Shown piece by piece: positions 18,556 to 27,728 of a stretch of DNA of 64,000 nucleotides. Origin of the DNA: Desulforamulus ferrireducens (GTDB taxonomy: Bacteria > Bacillota > Desulfotomaculia > Desulfotomaculales > Desulfotomaculaceae); NCBI RefSeq assembly GCF_002005145.1, contig NZ_CP019698.1, forward strand, positions 1,550,001 through 1,614,000, in the 5' to 3' direction. Within the stretch, counting starts at the first letter, position 1; every line of letters starts with the position of its first letter. The position numbers and the translations under genes are program-made. The notes under the pieces were generated by a model. It saw only the letters and a list, made by a program, of their open reading frames with translations, was not told the DNA's origin and did not search any database.

Positions 18556-19050
18556 ATGGAAAGAGATTTTCAACAACTATTTAAAGAACATTATTATATG
18601 TTAGTACGCCAGGCTGCCTTTGTCCTGGGGGATCCCACCGCTGCAGAGGATGTGGCTCAAGAGGCTTTTGTCCGTCTGCATCGTACCGGTGTTAAAAAGG
18701 TTGATAATCCAGCAGCTTGGTTAACCAAAGTGACCAACAATCTTTGTTTTGATTTTCTGCGCAGTGAAGGAAGTCGACGCCGGAGAGAGGAAAAATATGC
18801 TCAACCAGCAGAACTCACGACCCTCACATCCTCTACGGAAAATATAGTAATGGATAAAGAAGAGGTACGTTTGGTGCAAAAAGCCCTGGGAAAGCTTCAA
18901 CCGCGGGACCGCATGGTTTTAGTAATGAAGTTTTCGGGCTACAGTTATGATGAGATTGCAGCCACGGTTGAACTTAATAAAAGTTCAGTAGGTACCATTT
19001 TGGCTCGGGCCCGTGAACGTTTTAAACGCGAGTATGAAGGATTGTCCTAA
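18556..19050 (+). CDS. ECF-type RNA polymerase sigma factor
   Basis: A 164-residue sigma-70 family protein with only regions 2 and 4. Region 2 includes DPTAAEDVAQEAFVRLHR and NPAAWLTKVTNNLCFDFLR (core binding and -10 recognition); region 4 (about 105-160) has LQPRDRMVLVMKFSGYSYDEIA plus a helix-turn-helix (KSSVGTILARARERFKREY). GGGGAGAAG precedes the ATG. The next gene is a zinc-finger anti-sigma factor beginning 19 bp after its stop, so this is an ECF sigma/anti-sigma pair; the linked ABC exporter suggests a cell-envelope stress response. The regulon is not known. Confidence 0.9.
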   Translation: MERDFQQLFKEHYYMLVRQAAFVLGDPTAAEDVAQEAFVRLHRTGVKKVDNPAAWLTKVTNNLCFDFLRSEGSRRRREEKYAQPAELTTLTSSTENIVMDKEEVRLVQKALGKLQPRDRMVLVMKFSGYSYDEIAATVELNKSSVGTILARARERFKREYEGLS

Positions 19051-19069
19051 ATGCCCAGGAGGTGACAAC

Positions 19070-20194
19070 ATGCATTGTCCGAACAGAGGAACTTGGCAAG
19101 CCTACTTAGATTTTGAAATTATGGAAAAAGAAAGGGAAATCCTTGAGCAACATGCAGCAAATTGTCTTCTTTGTCAGCAGACCATAGAAGAATTGCGGCA
19201 GTTGGAGCAATGGACTTCTCGGTGTTTAACTGATTATCAACAAAAAATTGAAGAACAGATACCCGATAATACACAGAGATACCCCATAGCAGAACTAAAA
19301 CAAGAAAGTAAAAAGTCATTTATTAGGAGAGATATGTGGATGAGCAGGAGTATTAAAAAATGGGTTGCGATTGCCGCATCCGTTACAGTATTAACAGGCT
19401 TAATGACCTTTTCACCGGTACAGCAAGCGGTGGCAGATTTTCTATCCATTTTCCGGGTACATAAGATCCAGACTGTGCAAATCAACCCGGATGACTTGCA
19501 AAATATGGCTAGAGCCATTGAAACCAAGGTTGGTGAAATTGATTTACAACAGTTCGGCAAGGTAGAGATTATCAAAAAGCAAGAACAGGTAAAATTATCT
19601 GTGGAGCAAGCCGGAAAACAACTACCCTTTACATTGAAACAACCGTCCTATCTTCCTGCAGGACATAAACTGGCAGAGCGTGTCTCGTTATACAGTGAAG
19701 GTCAGGCTGAGTTTAAGCTCAATGTACAGCAAGCAAATTCACTGCTGAAGGGCTTAGGAGCCAAAACACTGCTCCCTGAATCTTTAGATGGCAAGGCCTT
19801 TAATGTCCACGTGCCGGCCGGTATCCAACTGGATTATTTAAAGGATGAGAGACAACGGGCGTTCACCCTAACCCAGTTCAGTTCACCAGAGTTAATTGTC
19901 CCAGATGATGTAGACCCCCGGGATCTGAGAGCAGCTTTGCTCGATCTACCCATTTTACCCTCTGATCTGAGAAGTCAGTTGGCCAGCATTGAGGATTGGC
20001 AAAACACCATGATTATTCCTGATACCGGTGAGGGTGATATTGAAAAACTAAGCGTCAATGGCAATGAGGCCATTTATGGAAAGTATAAGAATGGCTGGGG
20101 TAGCCTATTCTGGGTAGATAAGGGAGTCATTTTCCAACTGAATGGTAACTTAGAGCGTGAAGAAATCATCAGGATTGCGGAATCCCTATCTTAA
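19070..20194 (+). CDS. Membrane anti-sigma factor with N-terminal zinc finger
   Basis: A 374-residue protein predicted to hold the preceding sigma factor inactive. An N-terminal anti-sigma zinc-finger motif (HAANCLLC, His-x3-Cys-x2-Cys) lies at about residues 27-35. One transmembrane helix follows near residues 98-118 (VAIAASVTVLTGLMTF), then a large extracytoplasmic domain of unknown fold that could be the sensor. The ATG at 19070 has AGGAGGTGA upstream; an in-frame ATG at 19013 lies inside the sigma gene and lacks a good ribosome site. Same operon as the sigma factor and ABC transporter. Confidence 0.85.
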   Translation: MHCPNRGTWQAYLDFEIMEKEREILEQHAANCLLCQQTIEELRQLEQWTSRCLTDYQQKIEEQIPDNTQRYPIAELKQESKKSFIRRDMWMSRSIKKWVAIAASVTVLTGLMTFSPVQQAVADFLSIFRVHKIQTVQINPDDLQNMARAIETKVGEIDLQQFGKVEIIKKQEQVKLSVEQAGKQLPFTLKQPSYLPAGHKLAERVSLYSEGQAEFKLNVQQANSLLKGLGAKTLLPESLDGKAFNVHVPAGIQLDYLKDERQRAFTLTQFSSPELIVPDDVDPRDLRAALLDLPILPSDLRSQLASIEDWQNTMIIPDTGEGDIEKLSVNGNEAIYGKYKNGWGSLFWVDKGVIFQLNGNLEREEIIRIAESLS

Positions 20195-20212
20195 TTAATG
20201 GAGAGAGACAAA

Positions 20213-21154
20213 TTGTTAGCAATAGAAACCCATAGACTCACAAAAACCTATCAGGGACTGGGGGGCTGCCGGGAGATTTCCCTGGCAGTTCCCCAGGGCG
20301 CTGTTTTCGGCTTATTGGGCCCTAACGGTGCTGGCAAAAGTACCTTGGTAAAAATGCTGGTTGGTCTGCTGCAACCAACCTCCGGTGAGGCCAATATTCT
20401 GGGCAAATCCATTAGGGATGCTGCCTCTCGTCAAAAGGTCGGCTTTTTACCGGAAAATTTTCGCTACCATGATTGGTTAACCGGGGAGGATCTGTTACGC
20501 TTTCATGCCTCCTTGTTTAAACTACCTGCCCGTGAAATTAACCAACGAATTGCAGAGGTTTTAGATATGATCGGCTTAACCGAACACAGGCATAAGCGGG
20601 TGGGTAATTATAGTAAGGGTATGCAGCAGCGCATCGGTTTAGGTTGTGCATTGTTGCCAGATCCGGAATTAATATTTTTGGATGAACCTACCTCTGCCCT
20701 TGATCCCATTGGTCGGAAAGTGGTAAGAGATTTAATTGCTAATCTTCAGCAGCAGGGGAAGACAGTATTCATTAATAGTCATTTGCTTAGCGAATTAGAG
20801 AGCATTTGTGATCACATCGCCATTATTAAAGAGGGCAATTTACTCTTTCAAGGTAATTGGCGGGAATTAACGCAGCGCCAGGTACGAGTAAAAATCGTCT
20901 TAGGACGATTAGGAGAGGGGAAAAATCTAGCAGAAGTACTGCCGAGCCAATACCAAGTGCTCTCCCATCAGGTAACAGATATTAAGGGTAGGGATGAGTA
21001 TTTGCTTGGCTGTTCCAGTGAGGAGGATATTCCTTATTTAGTTAATTCCTTGACTGTTGTGGGTTACCCCATTTTTGAAATAACCCAAGTAACCGATTCC
21101 CTGGAAAAGATATTTTTAGATTATGTCAGTAACCCTGGCTGGGAAGGAAGGTAG
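20213..21154 (+). CDS. ABC transporter ATP-binding protein
   Basis: ATPase subunit of an ABC-2 type exporter, about 313 residues. Walker A GPNGAGKST, signature NYSKGMQQRIGLG, Walker B LIFLDEPTSALDP and a switch His (NSHLLSE) are intact, followed by a C-terminal extension of about 90 residues typical of antibiotic or lipid exporters. The TTG at 20213 is preferred because GGAGAG lies 7 bases upstream; the ATG at 20198 has no ribosome site and would add five residues. It is 3 bp upstream of the permease gene and follows the anti-sigma gene closely, so it is likely co-regulated. Substrate not identifiable. Confidence 0.9.
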   Translation: MLAIETHRLTKTYQGLGGCREISLAVPQGAVFGLLGPNGAGKSTLVKMLVGLLQPTSGEANILGKSIRDAASRQKVGFLPENFRYHDWLTGEDLLRFHASLFKLPAREINQRIAEVLDMIGLTEHRHKRVGNYSKGMQQRIGLGCALLPDPELIFLDEPTSALDPIGRKVVRDLIANLQQQGKTVFINSHLLSELESICDHIAIIKEGNLLFQGNWRELTQRQVRVKIVLGRLGEGKNLAEVLPSQYQVLSHQVTDIKGRDEYLLGCSSEEDIPYLVNSLTVVGYPIFEITQVTDSLEKIFLDYVSNPGWEGR

Positions 21155-21157
21155 TTC

Positions 21158-22018
21158 ATGTTTACCATCGCCCGGTTAACATTTTTAGAGGTTTTTCGTA
21201 AAAAGGTTTTTTCCATTACAGTACTTCTGTCGGTGCTGTTTCTATTTTTATATGGTGTAGCCTTGGATTATACTGCCCAGGAAATGTTGCGGCTAAAGGC
21301 ACTCCAGGACGGCGATTTGTTGGTGCAGCAAATCATAGGTAATCAATTGCTGGGAATGGGACTGTATTTCTCTTCTTTTTTAATTGCACTCTTAGCTCTG
21401 ATGGCCAGTGTAGGTGCCATTTCCAGTGAAATTGAGAATGGCCTGTTACATGCCATTGTTTCTAAACCCATTTTAAGACGGGAGATTATACTGGGTAAAT
21501 TGCTAGGTTATGGTGTAATGCTAGCGGTCTATGCGGTTTTTCTCTACGCAGCCATTTTATTGTTAAATTGGCATTACACTCCAGGTGTTTTTAGTTTATC
21601 CAGCGCCGGCAATATATTATCCGGGGCACTGATTTTTATTCTCCAGCCCATCTTGTTGCTAAGTTTGGCTATGGTTTTTAGTACTTTATTAAGGACTATG
21701 ACAGCGGGTATTCTTTCCATTATTTTATATGGTTTAGGCATGGTAGGGGGCTTTTTAGAACAACTGGGCAGTGCCATCAACAATATTACCTTAATTAATA
21801 TTGGTATCGGCAGCAGTTTGTTGATGCCCAGTGATGCTTTATTTAGAATGTTGATAGCAGAAGTGACCGGCAATGCAGCAAATCCCTTGGCCATTCTTTC
21901 CATGGGGCCCTTTGGTGTATCTACTCCTCCCAGTAATGCCATGCTTGTATATGTGATCTTGTATATCTTGGTATGTATCTTGTTATCCCTTAGGTTCTTT
22001 GGCCAAAAGGATTTATAG
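21158..22018 (+). CDS. ABC-2 type transporter permease
   Basis: A 286-residue membrane protein with about six hydrophobic segments. The N-terminal pattern FTIARLTFLEVFRKKVFSI and the central ISSEIENGLLHAIVSKPILRREIILGK are typical of ABC-2 permeases of the NatB/GldF kind. The ATG follows GGAAGGAAGG and starts right after the ATPase stop. It forms the exporter with that ATPase. Last gene of the sigma/anti-sigma operon, closed by a long hairpin. Confidence 0.88.
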   Translation: MFTIARLTFLEVFRKKVFSITVLLSVLFLFLYGVALDYTAQEMLRLKALQDGDLLVQQIIGNQLLGMGLYFSSFLIALLALMASVGAISSEIENGLLHAIVSKPILRREIILGKLLGYGVMLAVYAVFLYAAILLLNWHYTPGVFSLSSAGNILSGALIFILQPILLLSLAMVFSTLLRTMTAGILSIILYGLGMVGGFLEQLGSAINNITLINIGIGSSLLMPSDALFRMLIAEVTGNAANPLAILSMGPFGVSTPPSNAMLVYVILYILVCILLSLRFFGQKDL

Positions 22019-22063
22019 TTCAAGTAAAAATCCCTGGTTTAGTCCAGGGGTTTTTACTTGAAC
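22018..22063 (+). terminator. Long hairpin terminator after the ABC permease gene
   Basis: Two 20-nt arms (22018-22037 and 22044-22063) pair fully apart from one G-T wobble, with a 6-nt loop. The first arm begins on the last base of the permease stop codon; TTTTT lies within the 3' arm. Confidence 0.82.
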
Positions 22064-22127
22064 AGGCTGTTGTACAATGGTGTATAAATGTTCCATCCAA
22101 AAATTCGACATAATATTGTACAATTGG

Positions 22128-22156
22128 TTGACTTGGTGATAGCTCTATACTATTAT
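22128..22156 (+). promoter_or_regulatory. Promoter of the lysine-riboswitch transcript
   Basis: TTGACT (22128-22133), a 17-bp spacer and TATTAT (22151-22156). The predicted start near 22163 leaves about 30 nt before the riboswitch aptamer. Confidence 0.7.
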
Positions 22157-22194
22157 AAAGATAAAACTAAATAATGCCTCATCTTAAATAGAGG

Positions 22195-22374
22195 TGAGGT
22201 AGAGGTCGCGGAGTATTAAGAGTATCCAGGAGGAGACGGGGAAAATCTATGAGCCCTGGGGAAAGGAATATCCGCCGAAGCGTTTGAGTTTCCCACTCAA
22301 ATAGCTGGGGTTGCATCGAATAGGTGCAGCACTGTCACAGGAAACCGCCTAATTTTCCTGTGGAGAACTATCTT
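22195..22374 (+). promoter_or_regulatory. Lysine riboswitch (L-box)
   Basis: The conserved core of the lysine aptamer can be followed: GGTAGAGGTCGCGG near 22198, TTAAGAGTA at 22216-22224, GGGGAAAGG at 22257-22265, GCCGAAG at 22274-22280, GTTGCATCGAA near 22310, CACTGTCA near 22331 and GAGAACTATCTT at 22363-22374. The 5' GGTAG can close the P1 helix with the 3' CTATC. It sits between a promoter and an NhaC-family carrier gene. Lysine binding should favour the downstream terminator and shut off the transporter. The call is from recognised consensus blocks, not a covariance model. Confidence 0.9.
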
Positions 22375-22396
22375 ACTAGCAAGGGAGGAGGGGCAT

Positions 22397-22444
22397 TTGT
22401 CTGAGTAGACAACTGGTGTAATGGCTAGTTGTTTTTTGTTTGTT
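22397..22444 (+). terminator. Riboswitch expression platform (terminator and competing hairpin)
   Basis: ACAACT (22409-22414) pairs with AGTTGT (22427-22432) just before TTTTTTGTTTGTTTT, a candidate terminator. A competing hairpin TTGTCT/AGACAA (22397-22402 with 22407-22412) shares bases with it, so the two are mutually exclusive. This is the expected layout of a transcription-attenuating lysine riboswitch. Confidence 0.65.
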
Positions 22445-22476
22445 TTAAATCAAATCTAGGATAAGGAGTATATAAC

Positions 22477-24024
22477 ATGGAATATCAATGGCTATCCGTC
22501 GTTCCTCCCTTATTGGCCATTGGTCTAGCACTATTGACCAAGCGGGTTTTACCTTCCCTGGCTGTGGGGATTATATCCGGAGCATTTATTTTAAGCAATT
22601 ATCAACCAGTGGCCACTGTAAGCAAAACCTTTGGTATCTTAACAGAAAAGCTTACTGATAGTTGGAATCTATCTATCTTAGGCTTTTTAGTAATTCTTGG
22701 TGTACTGGTGCATTTGGTTACCGTTGCCGGCGGCTCCGCCGCCTATGGAAAATGGGCCGCCACCAAGATAAAATCACGGGTCGGGGCCCAATTGGCAACT
22801 GTCTTTTTAGGTCTTTTAATTTTTATTGATGATTATTTTAATAGCTTAACGGTTGGTACTGTTATGCGTCCCTTAACAGATAAATACAAGATCTCCCGGG
22901 CTAAGTTGGCCTACATCCTGGACGCCACCGCAGCACCCATCTGTATAATTGCACCGGTGTCCAGTTGGGTAGCGACAATTATGTCCACCATGGGTGATAA
23001 GTTTAAAGCCACTAATGTTACCTTAGAACCCTTTTCCGCCTTTATAATGACCGTTCCCTTTAATCTTTACGCCTGGCTCACCATTATCATGATGTTAATC
23101 ATATGTGTGAGCAAAATTGAATTTGGTCCCATGGCCGAGCACGAAAGAAAGGCACTGGTAGAGGGGGATGTGGGTGGTTTAGCAATTGGGGATAAAGCAA
23201 CTAACGAAGTTAGCAGCAAAGGAACTGTCTATGATTTGCTGATTCCCATTGCCGGATTGGTTGTTTTTGTTTTAATAGCCATGATCTATACAGGTGGGTA
23301 TTTTGCTGGTGGTATGTCTGTACTGGATGCCATTAAAAACACCGATGCTGCAAAATCCTTACTTTATGGTGGCTTGGCAGCTTTACTCCTAAGTTTATTG
23401 TTGTTCTTGCCCAGGGGAGTGGTGACTGTTAATCAATTACCCAAGGCTGTATATGCCGGTTTTCTGTCTATGCTGCCTGCTAACCTGATCTTGATTTTTG
23501 CCTGGACCATTGGTGGCGTCATTAGTGAATTAGGTACCGGCGTATTCCTGGCCAATCAACTGGGAGACAAATTACCCTTCTGGGCTTACCCGGCACTGGC
23601 TTTCATTCTCTCTGGTTTTATGGCCTTTGCCACAGGTACTTCCTGGGGAACCTTTGCCATAATGATTCCCATCGCTATAGATTTGGCTCTGGTGGTAGAA
23701 CCTAATTTATTGATAATTTTGATGGCCTCTGTTCTGGCCGGTGCTGTTTACGGGGATCATTGCTCACCCATTTCCGATACTACTATCTTGTCCTCCACCG
23801 GGGCAGCCTGTAAGCATATTGACCATGTGAATACTCAATTGCCCTATGCCAGCCTGGTTGGTAGTATTTGTTTTGTGGGATATATCCTAGCGTCTTTCTT
23901 AACAAGGGTTACATCCAGTGTCTTTGTCAATGCCGGCGTCACTTTGCTTGTATGTATAGGAATATTAGTTTTAGCCATGAACATGCTTAATCGGCGTACC
24001 CAATCCCAAGCGGAAGAGGCTTAA
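22477..24024 (+). CDS. NhaC-family antiporter, probable lysine transporter (LysW type)
   Basis: A 515-residue integral membrane protein with about 12 hydrophobic segments. Family features are the N-terminal SVVPPLLAIGLALLTKRVLPSL, LIFIDDYFNSLTVGTVMRP, LDATAAPICIIAPVSSW and GDHCSPISDTTILSSTGA. By sequence alone this would be called a Na+/H+ antiporter of the NhaC superfamily. The lysine riboswitch directly upstream argues that it imports or exchanges lysine, as proposed for riboswitch-controlled NhaC relatives named LysW. A start ATG with AAGGAG upstream is clear. Monocistronic, ending in a perfect 19-bp hairpin. Confidence 0.88.
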   Translation: MEYQWLSVVPPLLAIGLALLTKRVLPSLAVGIISGAFILSNYQPVATVSKTFGILTEKLTDSWNLSILGFLVILGVLVHLVTVAGGSAAYGKWAATKIKSRVGAQLATVFLGLLIFIDDYFNSLTVGTVMRPLTDKYKISRAKLAYILDATAAPICIIAPVSSWVATIMSTMGDKFKATNVTLEPFSAFIMTVPFNLYAWLTIIMMLIICVSKIEFGPMAEHERKALVEGDVGGLAIGDKATNEVSSKGTVYDLLIPIAGLVVFVLIAMIYTGGYFAGGMSVLDAIKNTDAAKSLLYGGLAALLLSLLLFLPRGVVTVNQLPKAVYAGFLSMLPANLILIFAWTIGGVISELGTGVFLANQLGDKLPFWAYPALAFILSGFMAFATGTSWGTFAIMIPIAIDLALVVEPNLLIILMASVLAGAVYGDHCSPISDTTILSSTGAACKHIDHVNTQLPYASLVGSICFVGYILASFLTRVTSSVFVNAGVTLLVCIGILVLAMNMLNRRTQSQAEEA

Positions 24025-24040
24025 ATTTAGCTGATATATT

Positions 24041-24080
24041 ACAGTCTAAGAACCCTAACTGGTTAGGGTTCTTAGACTGT
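24041..24080. terminator. Perfect 19-bp inverted repeat after the NhaC gene
   Basis: The arms 24041-24059 and 24062-24080 are exact complements with a 2-nt loop. No T-run follows directly (the nearest is about 10 nt on), so it may stabilise the mRNA end or terminate weakly in both directions. Confidence 0.65.
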
Positions 24081-24170
24081 CTTAGGATATTTTTTATGCT
24101 AATTATTGAAAGATGGGCCTTTTAGAGTTAAAATCTTTACTAGCTAATTTATATAAAGAGGTAATTAAAA

Positions 24171-25097
24171 ATGGCAAATGCAACACAGGCTGGCATAGCC
24201 TCTGAAAGCACCTCCCGTTCCTGGGTGGGTTTTTTTCATTTATTTATTGTATATATTGTTTGGGGCAGTACCTATTTAGCCATTCGGGTGGCTGTTATGG
24301 ATGGCGGAGGGTTTCCGCCTTTTACCCTGGGGGCCATGCGCTTGTTATTGGCTGGGCCGATCCTGCTGCTTGCTGCCTTCTTATTACGAAATCCTATAAA
24401 AATAACCAGGGACGAATTTAAAGTTTTAGCCGGCTCAGGTTTATTTTTGTGGATTGGTGCCAATGGCCTGGTCATGTGGGCCGAGCAGTTTGCAGATTCT
24501 GCCTATACCGCTCTATTATTAGCCACTGTTCCCATGTGGGTAGCTTTAATGGAGGCCATTCTTGATCGAAAGATACCCTCTAAGCAATTTATTGGATCGT
24601 TAGTATTGGGTTTTCTGGGCATTGGTATTTTATCTGCCCCAGTGTTGCTCAAGGGTACTTCATCTGCAGATGTGTTAAGTGTGATCTTTCTTTTACTGGC
24701 TCCCATTAGTTGGGGTATTGGCTCCCTTTGGCAGCGTAGAAAGCCTGTTTCCCTTAACCCCATGGTAAGCTCCGGTTATCAACAAATTGCAGGTGGAGTG
24801 GGCTTTGCTCTGCTGGCCATTGTCATGGGCGAACCTTTGCCAACCCCATCACCGGAAGCGTGGGTTGCTTTTGCTTATCTCCTGATTTTTGGTTCTTTAT
24901 TAACCTTTACTTCATATATAATGGCATTACGTTTGTTACCCACTGGTATCGTGATGACCTATGCCTATGTAAATCCGGTGGTAGCGGTATTTTTAGGATG
25001 GCTGATCCTACAGGAACCGGTAACCCATTGGACACTCCTGGGAACTGCCTTGGTTTTATTAGGTGTGGCAGGATCTTTCCGAGCGCAAAAAACGTAA
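24171..25097 (+). CDS. EamA-family (DMT superfamily) transporter
   Basis: A 308-residue inner-membrane protein with ten predicted helices arranged as two EamA repeats (about 20-150 and 165-300). Typical stretches are IVYIVWGSTYLAIRVAV, GAMRLLLAGPILLLAAFLL, and in the second repeat LLPTGIVMTYAYVNPVVAVFLGWLILQEP. Such carriers export amino acids or metabolites; the substrate cannot be read from sequence. The ATG follows GAGGTAATTAAAA. It lies downstream of the lysine carrier but has its own gap and hairpin between, so co-regulation is not implied. Confidence 0.9.
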   Translation: MANATQAGIASESTSRSWVGFFHLFIVYIVWGSTYLAIRVAVMDGGGFPPFTLGAMRLLLAGPILLLAAFLLRNPIKITRDEFKVLAGSGLFLWIGANGLVMWAEQFADSAYTALLLATVPMWVALMEAILDRKIPSKQFIGSLVLGFLGIGILSAPVLLKGTSSADVLSVIFLLLAPISWGIGSLWQRRKPVSLNPMVSSGYQQIAGGVGFALLAIVMGEPLPTPSPEAWVAFAYLLIFGSLLTFTSYIMALRLLPTGIVMTYAYVNPVVAVFLGWLILQEPVTHWTLLGTALVLLGVAGSFRAQKT

Positions 25098-25108
25098 AAC
25101 TCATGAAA

Positions 25109-25146
25109 AAAACCGGCATACCGTGAAATCACGTATGCCGGTTTTG
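25109..25146. terminator. Bidirectional terminator between eamA and the PBP gene
   Basis: A 16-bp stem with one bulged C and an AAAT loop, flanked by A-rich sequence on the left and TTTTGCTTT on the right. It serves both convergent genes. Confidence 0.85.
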
Positions 25147-25148
25147 CT

Positions 25149-27638
25149 TTAATTATATGCACGAATTTTTTCTTGCAGAGCTTCCTTAACCCTGGCCGCT
25201 TTTCTGGTATTATTTTTTATTTCTTGCTCAAATCGTTGATAACCGGTGGTTCCAGGCAACCAACTGTCGGAATTATTGCTATTAGCGTTCTTTTCTTCGC
25301 CATTATTCTCTTGAGGGTCCGGTTGATTGACCGGTATATCCGGTATCTTGTATTTTTCTGCAGCGGTTGGATCTATGCCATCTGGTGTGTGCAATGTACA
25401 GGTCTTTTGGGGTGCCCGTATAGCAAAGTCCGCTACATTAGAAGGGACGCTGTAAGGTAGTTTTACCACCGATTTAGTTATGCGTTCCGGACAATAGTCA
25501 TTAGGTAGCTCACCGGTGATAGCGCAAACATCCATAAGTTGGTGAGTATTATCTACCTCTGTGGGGACAGTACCTTCGGCAAATAAATCCGTAACCATAT
25601 GATCGCTAGGGGTATTAGGCCCTGGTAGCAGGCCGGATTTACTGTCTACCGTGGCAGTAACAATGCCACTGGGTCTGGTGAACTGACGGACTGGTACGTC
25701 AGCCAGAGCCTTACTGGCAATTTCCTTCCAGATCATGGCCGGATAGATACCGCCATAGGAATGGGGCATAGCCTTAGGTGTATCATGGCCCATCCATACT
25801 GCACCCACCAGTTCTGGTGTATACCCTACAAACCAGGTATCCTTTCCGTCATCAGTGGTACCGGTTTTACCAGCTACCGGCCGGTTACCTAGGTTGGCTC
25901 TGGTACCAGTACCAGATTGCACAACGGAGCGCATCATATCGGTAATCAGGTAGGCGGTGGTGGCTTTCATTGCCCGTCTTTGCTCAATCTGGAATTCATC
26001 AAGAATTGTACCGTCGCTACTTTCCACCTTAATGATAGCGTGCGGTTTTACATAAATGCCTTGGTTAGCAAAGGCACCATAGGCTCCAACCATGTCCAGG
26101 GGAACAACACCGTTACTAATACCACCTAAAGCCATGGCCAACCCATCCCTGTCGGCATCCAGGGTGGTGATGCCAATCCCTTGGGCAAATTTTACGGCTT
26201 GTTCAATGCCCACACTATTAAGTAGCTGGATGGCTGCTATATTAACAGAGCTGGTCATGGCTGCTCGCAAGGTAATCAAACCCCGGAAGCCCCCATCGGA
26301 GTTCCTGGGGGAATAAGAACCGTAGCTTTGTGGGTAATCATCAATAATGGAAGCCGGTCCCAGGCCATTATATTCAATGGCAGGTCCATATGCCACGATG
26401 GGCTTGATGGCAGAGCCTGGCTGGCGGCCAATCTTTCTGCCCATATAGGATTGATATTGCGTAGCCCTGTTGAGCTCTCGTTGAAATTTATGCTCTCTCC
26501 CGCCAACAATAGCCCTTAAATAACCAGTGCCTGGTTCCATAAAGATGGCAGCAGCTTGTGGTTGAATTATACCATTACTGTCTACAGTTGACTTGGGGAA
26601 ATTATTCGGGTTAGCCAGTGCCGCTTCTGCTATTTTTTGTATTTTTGGGTCAAGGGTGGTGTATACTTTTAAGCCACCTTTGTAAACCATATCCTCTCCG
26701 TATTTCTGCACTAGTTTTTCTGTTACATAGTCAACGAAGTAGGGATAGGGGTACTTAGCAGATTGCATCTTTGTTCCATCTGGCAGAGGTTTGGCAGCTG
26801 CCTCTTTACGCTGCTCCTCCGTAATTATGCCTACATCCCTCATTCTGAGTAGCACATTGTTACGCCGGTTGAGGGTTAATTCATAATCCTTTTGATTTTG
26901 TTGTTCTATCTTTTGCTGCTCACCCTTAGCTTTTTGTTGCTCATCCTCTCCGTCTATTGATTCCGCGCTGTGCAGATAGCGGGAATAAGCGGAGGGAGCT
27001 TGGGGGATACCTGCTAAAAAGGCTGCTTCATCCAAAGTTAGCTCATCTTTCTTTAAATCCTTGCCAAAATAGGTTTGGGCAGCAGCTTGAATACCATAGG
27101 CACCTTCACCAAAGTAAATTCTATTGAGGTACATTTCAAAAATTTCATCTTTGGTAAAATGTCTTTCCATTTGTAAAGTAAGGACAATTTCTTGCATTTT
27201 CCTTTTTAAGGTTTGTTCGGGAGTTAAATAAGACAATTTCACCAACTGCATGGTAATGGTACTAAAACCCTCGCGAATGCCACCGGCTGCAACGTTCCTA
27301 TATAATGCCCGGCCAAAACTGCGGAAATTGATACCGTGGTGTTCATAAAATCTTTCGTCTTCTGTGGCCAAAAATGCTTCTTTAACCACGGTGGGAACTT
27401 CACTCAGTTTTATAGACTCCCTGTTTTCAGCACCAATGCGAGTAACAAAATTTCCGTCCTTATCATAAATAGTGGTTGGATGAGAGACTTCCAGTGCCTT
27501 TGGGTTAAAGGCCGGCATGTCAGAAATAGCATAGGCAAAGTAACCTAAAGAAGCAAGTCCACCTACAAGAACTAAAAATGCTGTTATTACTAAGATTAAG
27601 CGTCCAGGTCTAAGCCTTCGGATTTTCCGTTTAGACAA
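25149..27638 (-). CDS. Penicillin-binding protein 1A (bifunctional transglycosylase/transpeptidase)
   Basis: Class A PBP of 829 residues that polymerises and cross-links peptidoglycan. A basic cytoplasmic N-terminus and one transmembrane helix (about 12-36) anchor it. The GT51 domain follows with ATEDERFYEHHGI near residue 93. The transpeptidase domain has the catalytic Ser409-x-x-Lys412 (GSAIKP), Ser464-Val-Asn466 (SVN) and Lys591-Thr-Gly593 (KTGTTDD), all intact. A Gln/Lys-rich insertion near residues 230-250 and an Asn/Glu-rich tail are low-complexity additions. The TTG start at 27638 has AGGAGG 9 bases upstream. Transcribed alone and divergently from tyrS. Confidence 0.95.
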   Translation of the reverse strand: MSKRKIRRLRPGRLILVITAFLVLVGGLASLGYFAYAISDMPAFNPKALEVSHPTTIYDKDGNFVTRIGAENRESIKLSEVPTVVKEAFLATEDERFYEHHGINFRSFGRALYRNVAAGGIREGFSTITMQLVKLSYLTPEQTLKRKMQEIVLTLQMERHFTKDEIFEMYLNRIYFGEGAYGIQAAAQTYFGKDLKKDELTLDEAAFLAGIPQAPSAYSRYLHSAESIDGEDEQQKAKGEQQKIEQQNQKDYELTLNRRNNVLLRMRDVGIITEEQRKEAAAKPLPDGTKMQSAKYPYPYFVDYVTEKLVQKYGEDMVYKGGLKVYTTLDPKIQKIAEAALANPNNFPKSTVDSNGIIQPQAAAIFMEPGTGYLRAIVGGREHKFQRELNRATQYQSYMGRKIGRQPGSAIKPIVAYGPAIEYNGLGPASIIDDYPQSYGSYSPRNSDGGFRGLITLRAAMTSSVNIAAIQLLNSVGIEQAVKFAQGIGITTLDADRDGLAMALGGISNGVVPLDMVGAYGAFANQGIYVKPHAIIKVESSDGTILDEFQIEQRRAMKATTAYLITDMMRSVVQSGTGTRANLGNRPVAGKTGTTDDGKDTWFVGYTPELVGAVWMGHDTPKAMPHSYGGIYPAMIWKEIASKALADVPVRQFTRPSGIVTATVDSKSGLLPGPNTPSDHMVTDLFAEGTVPTEVDNTHQLMDVCAITGELPNDYCPERITKSVVKLPYSVPSNVADFAIRAPQKTCTLHTPDGIDPTAAEKYKIPDIPVNQPDPQENNGEEKNANSNNSDSWLPGTTGYQRFEQEIKNNTRKAARVKEALQEKIRAYN

Positions 27639-27728
27639 ATCTTTGAACCTCCTTAGTTAAGAATGAAAGGCCAACGATAAGAGAATTATAACATAACATT
27701 GTAATACTATAGTAGTGATTTTGCTTTC

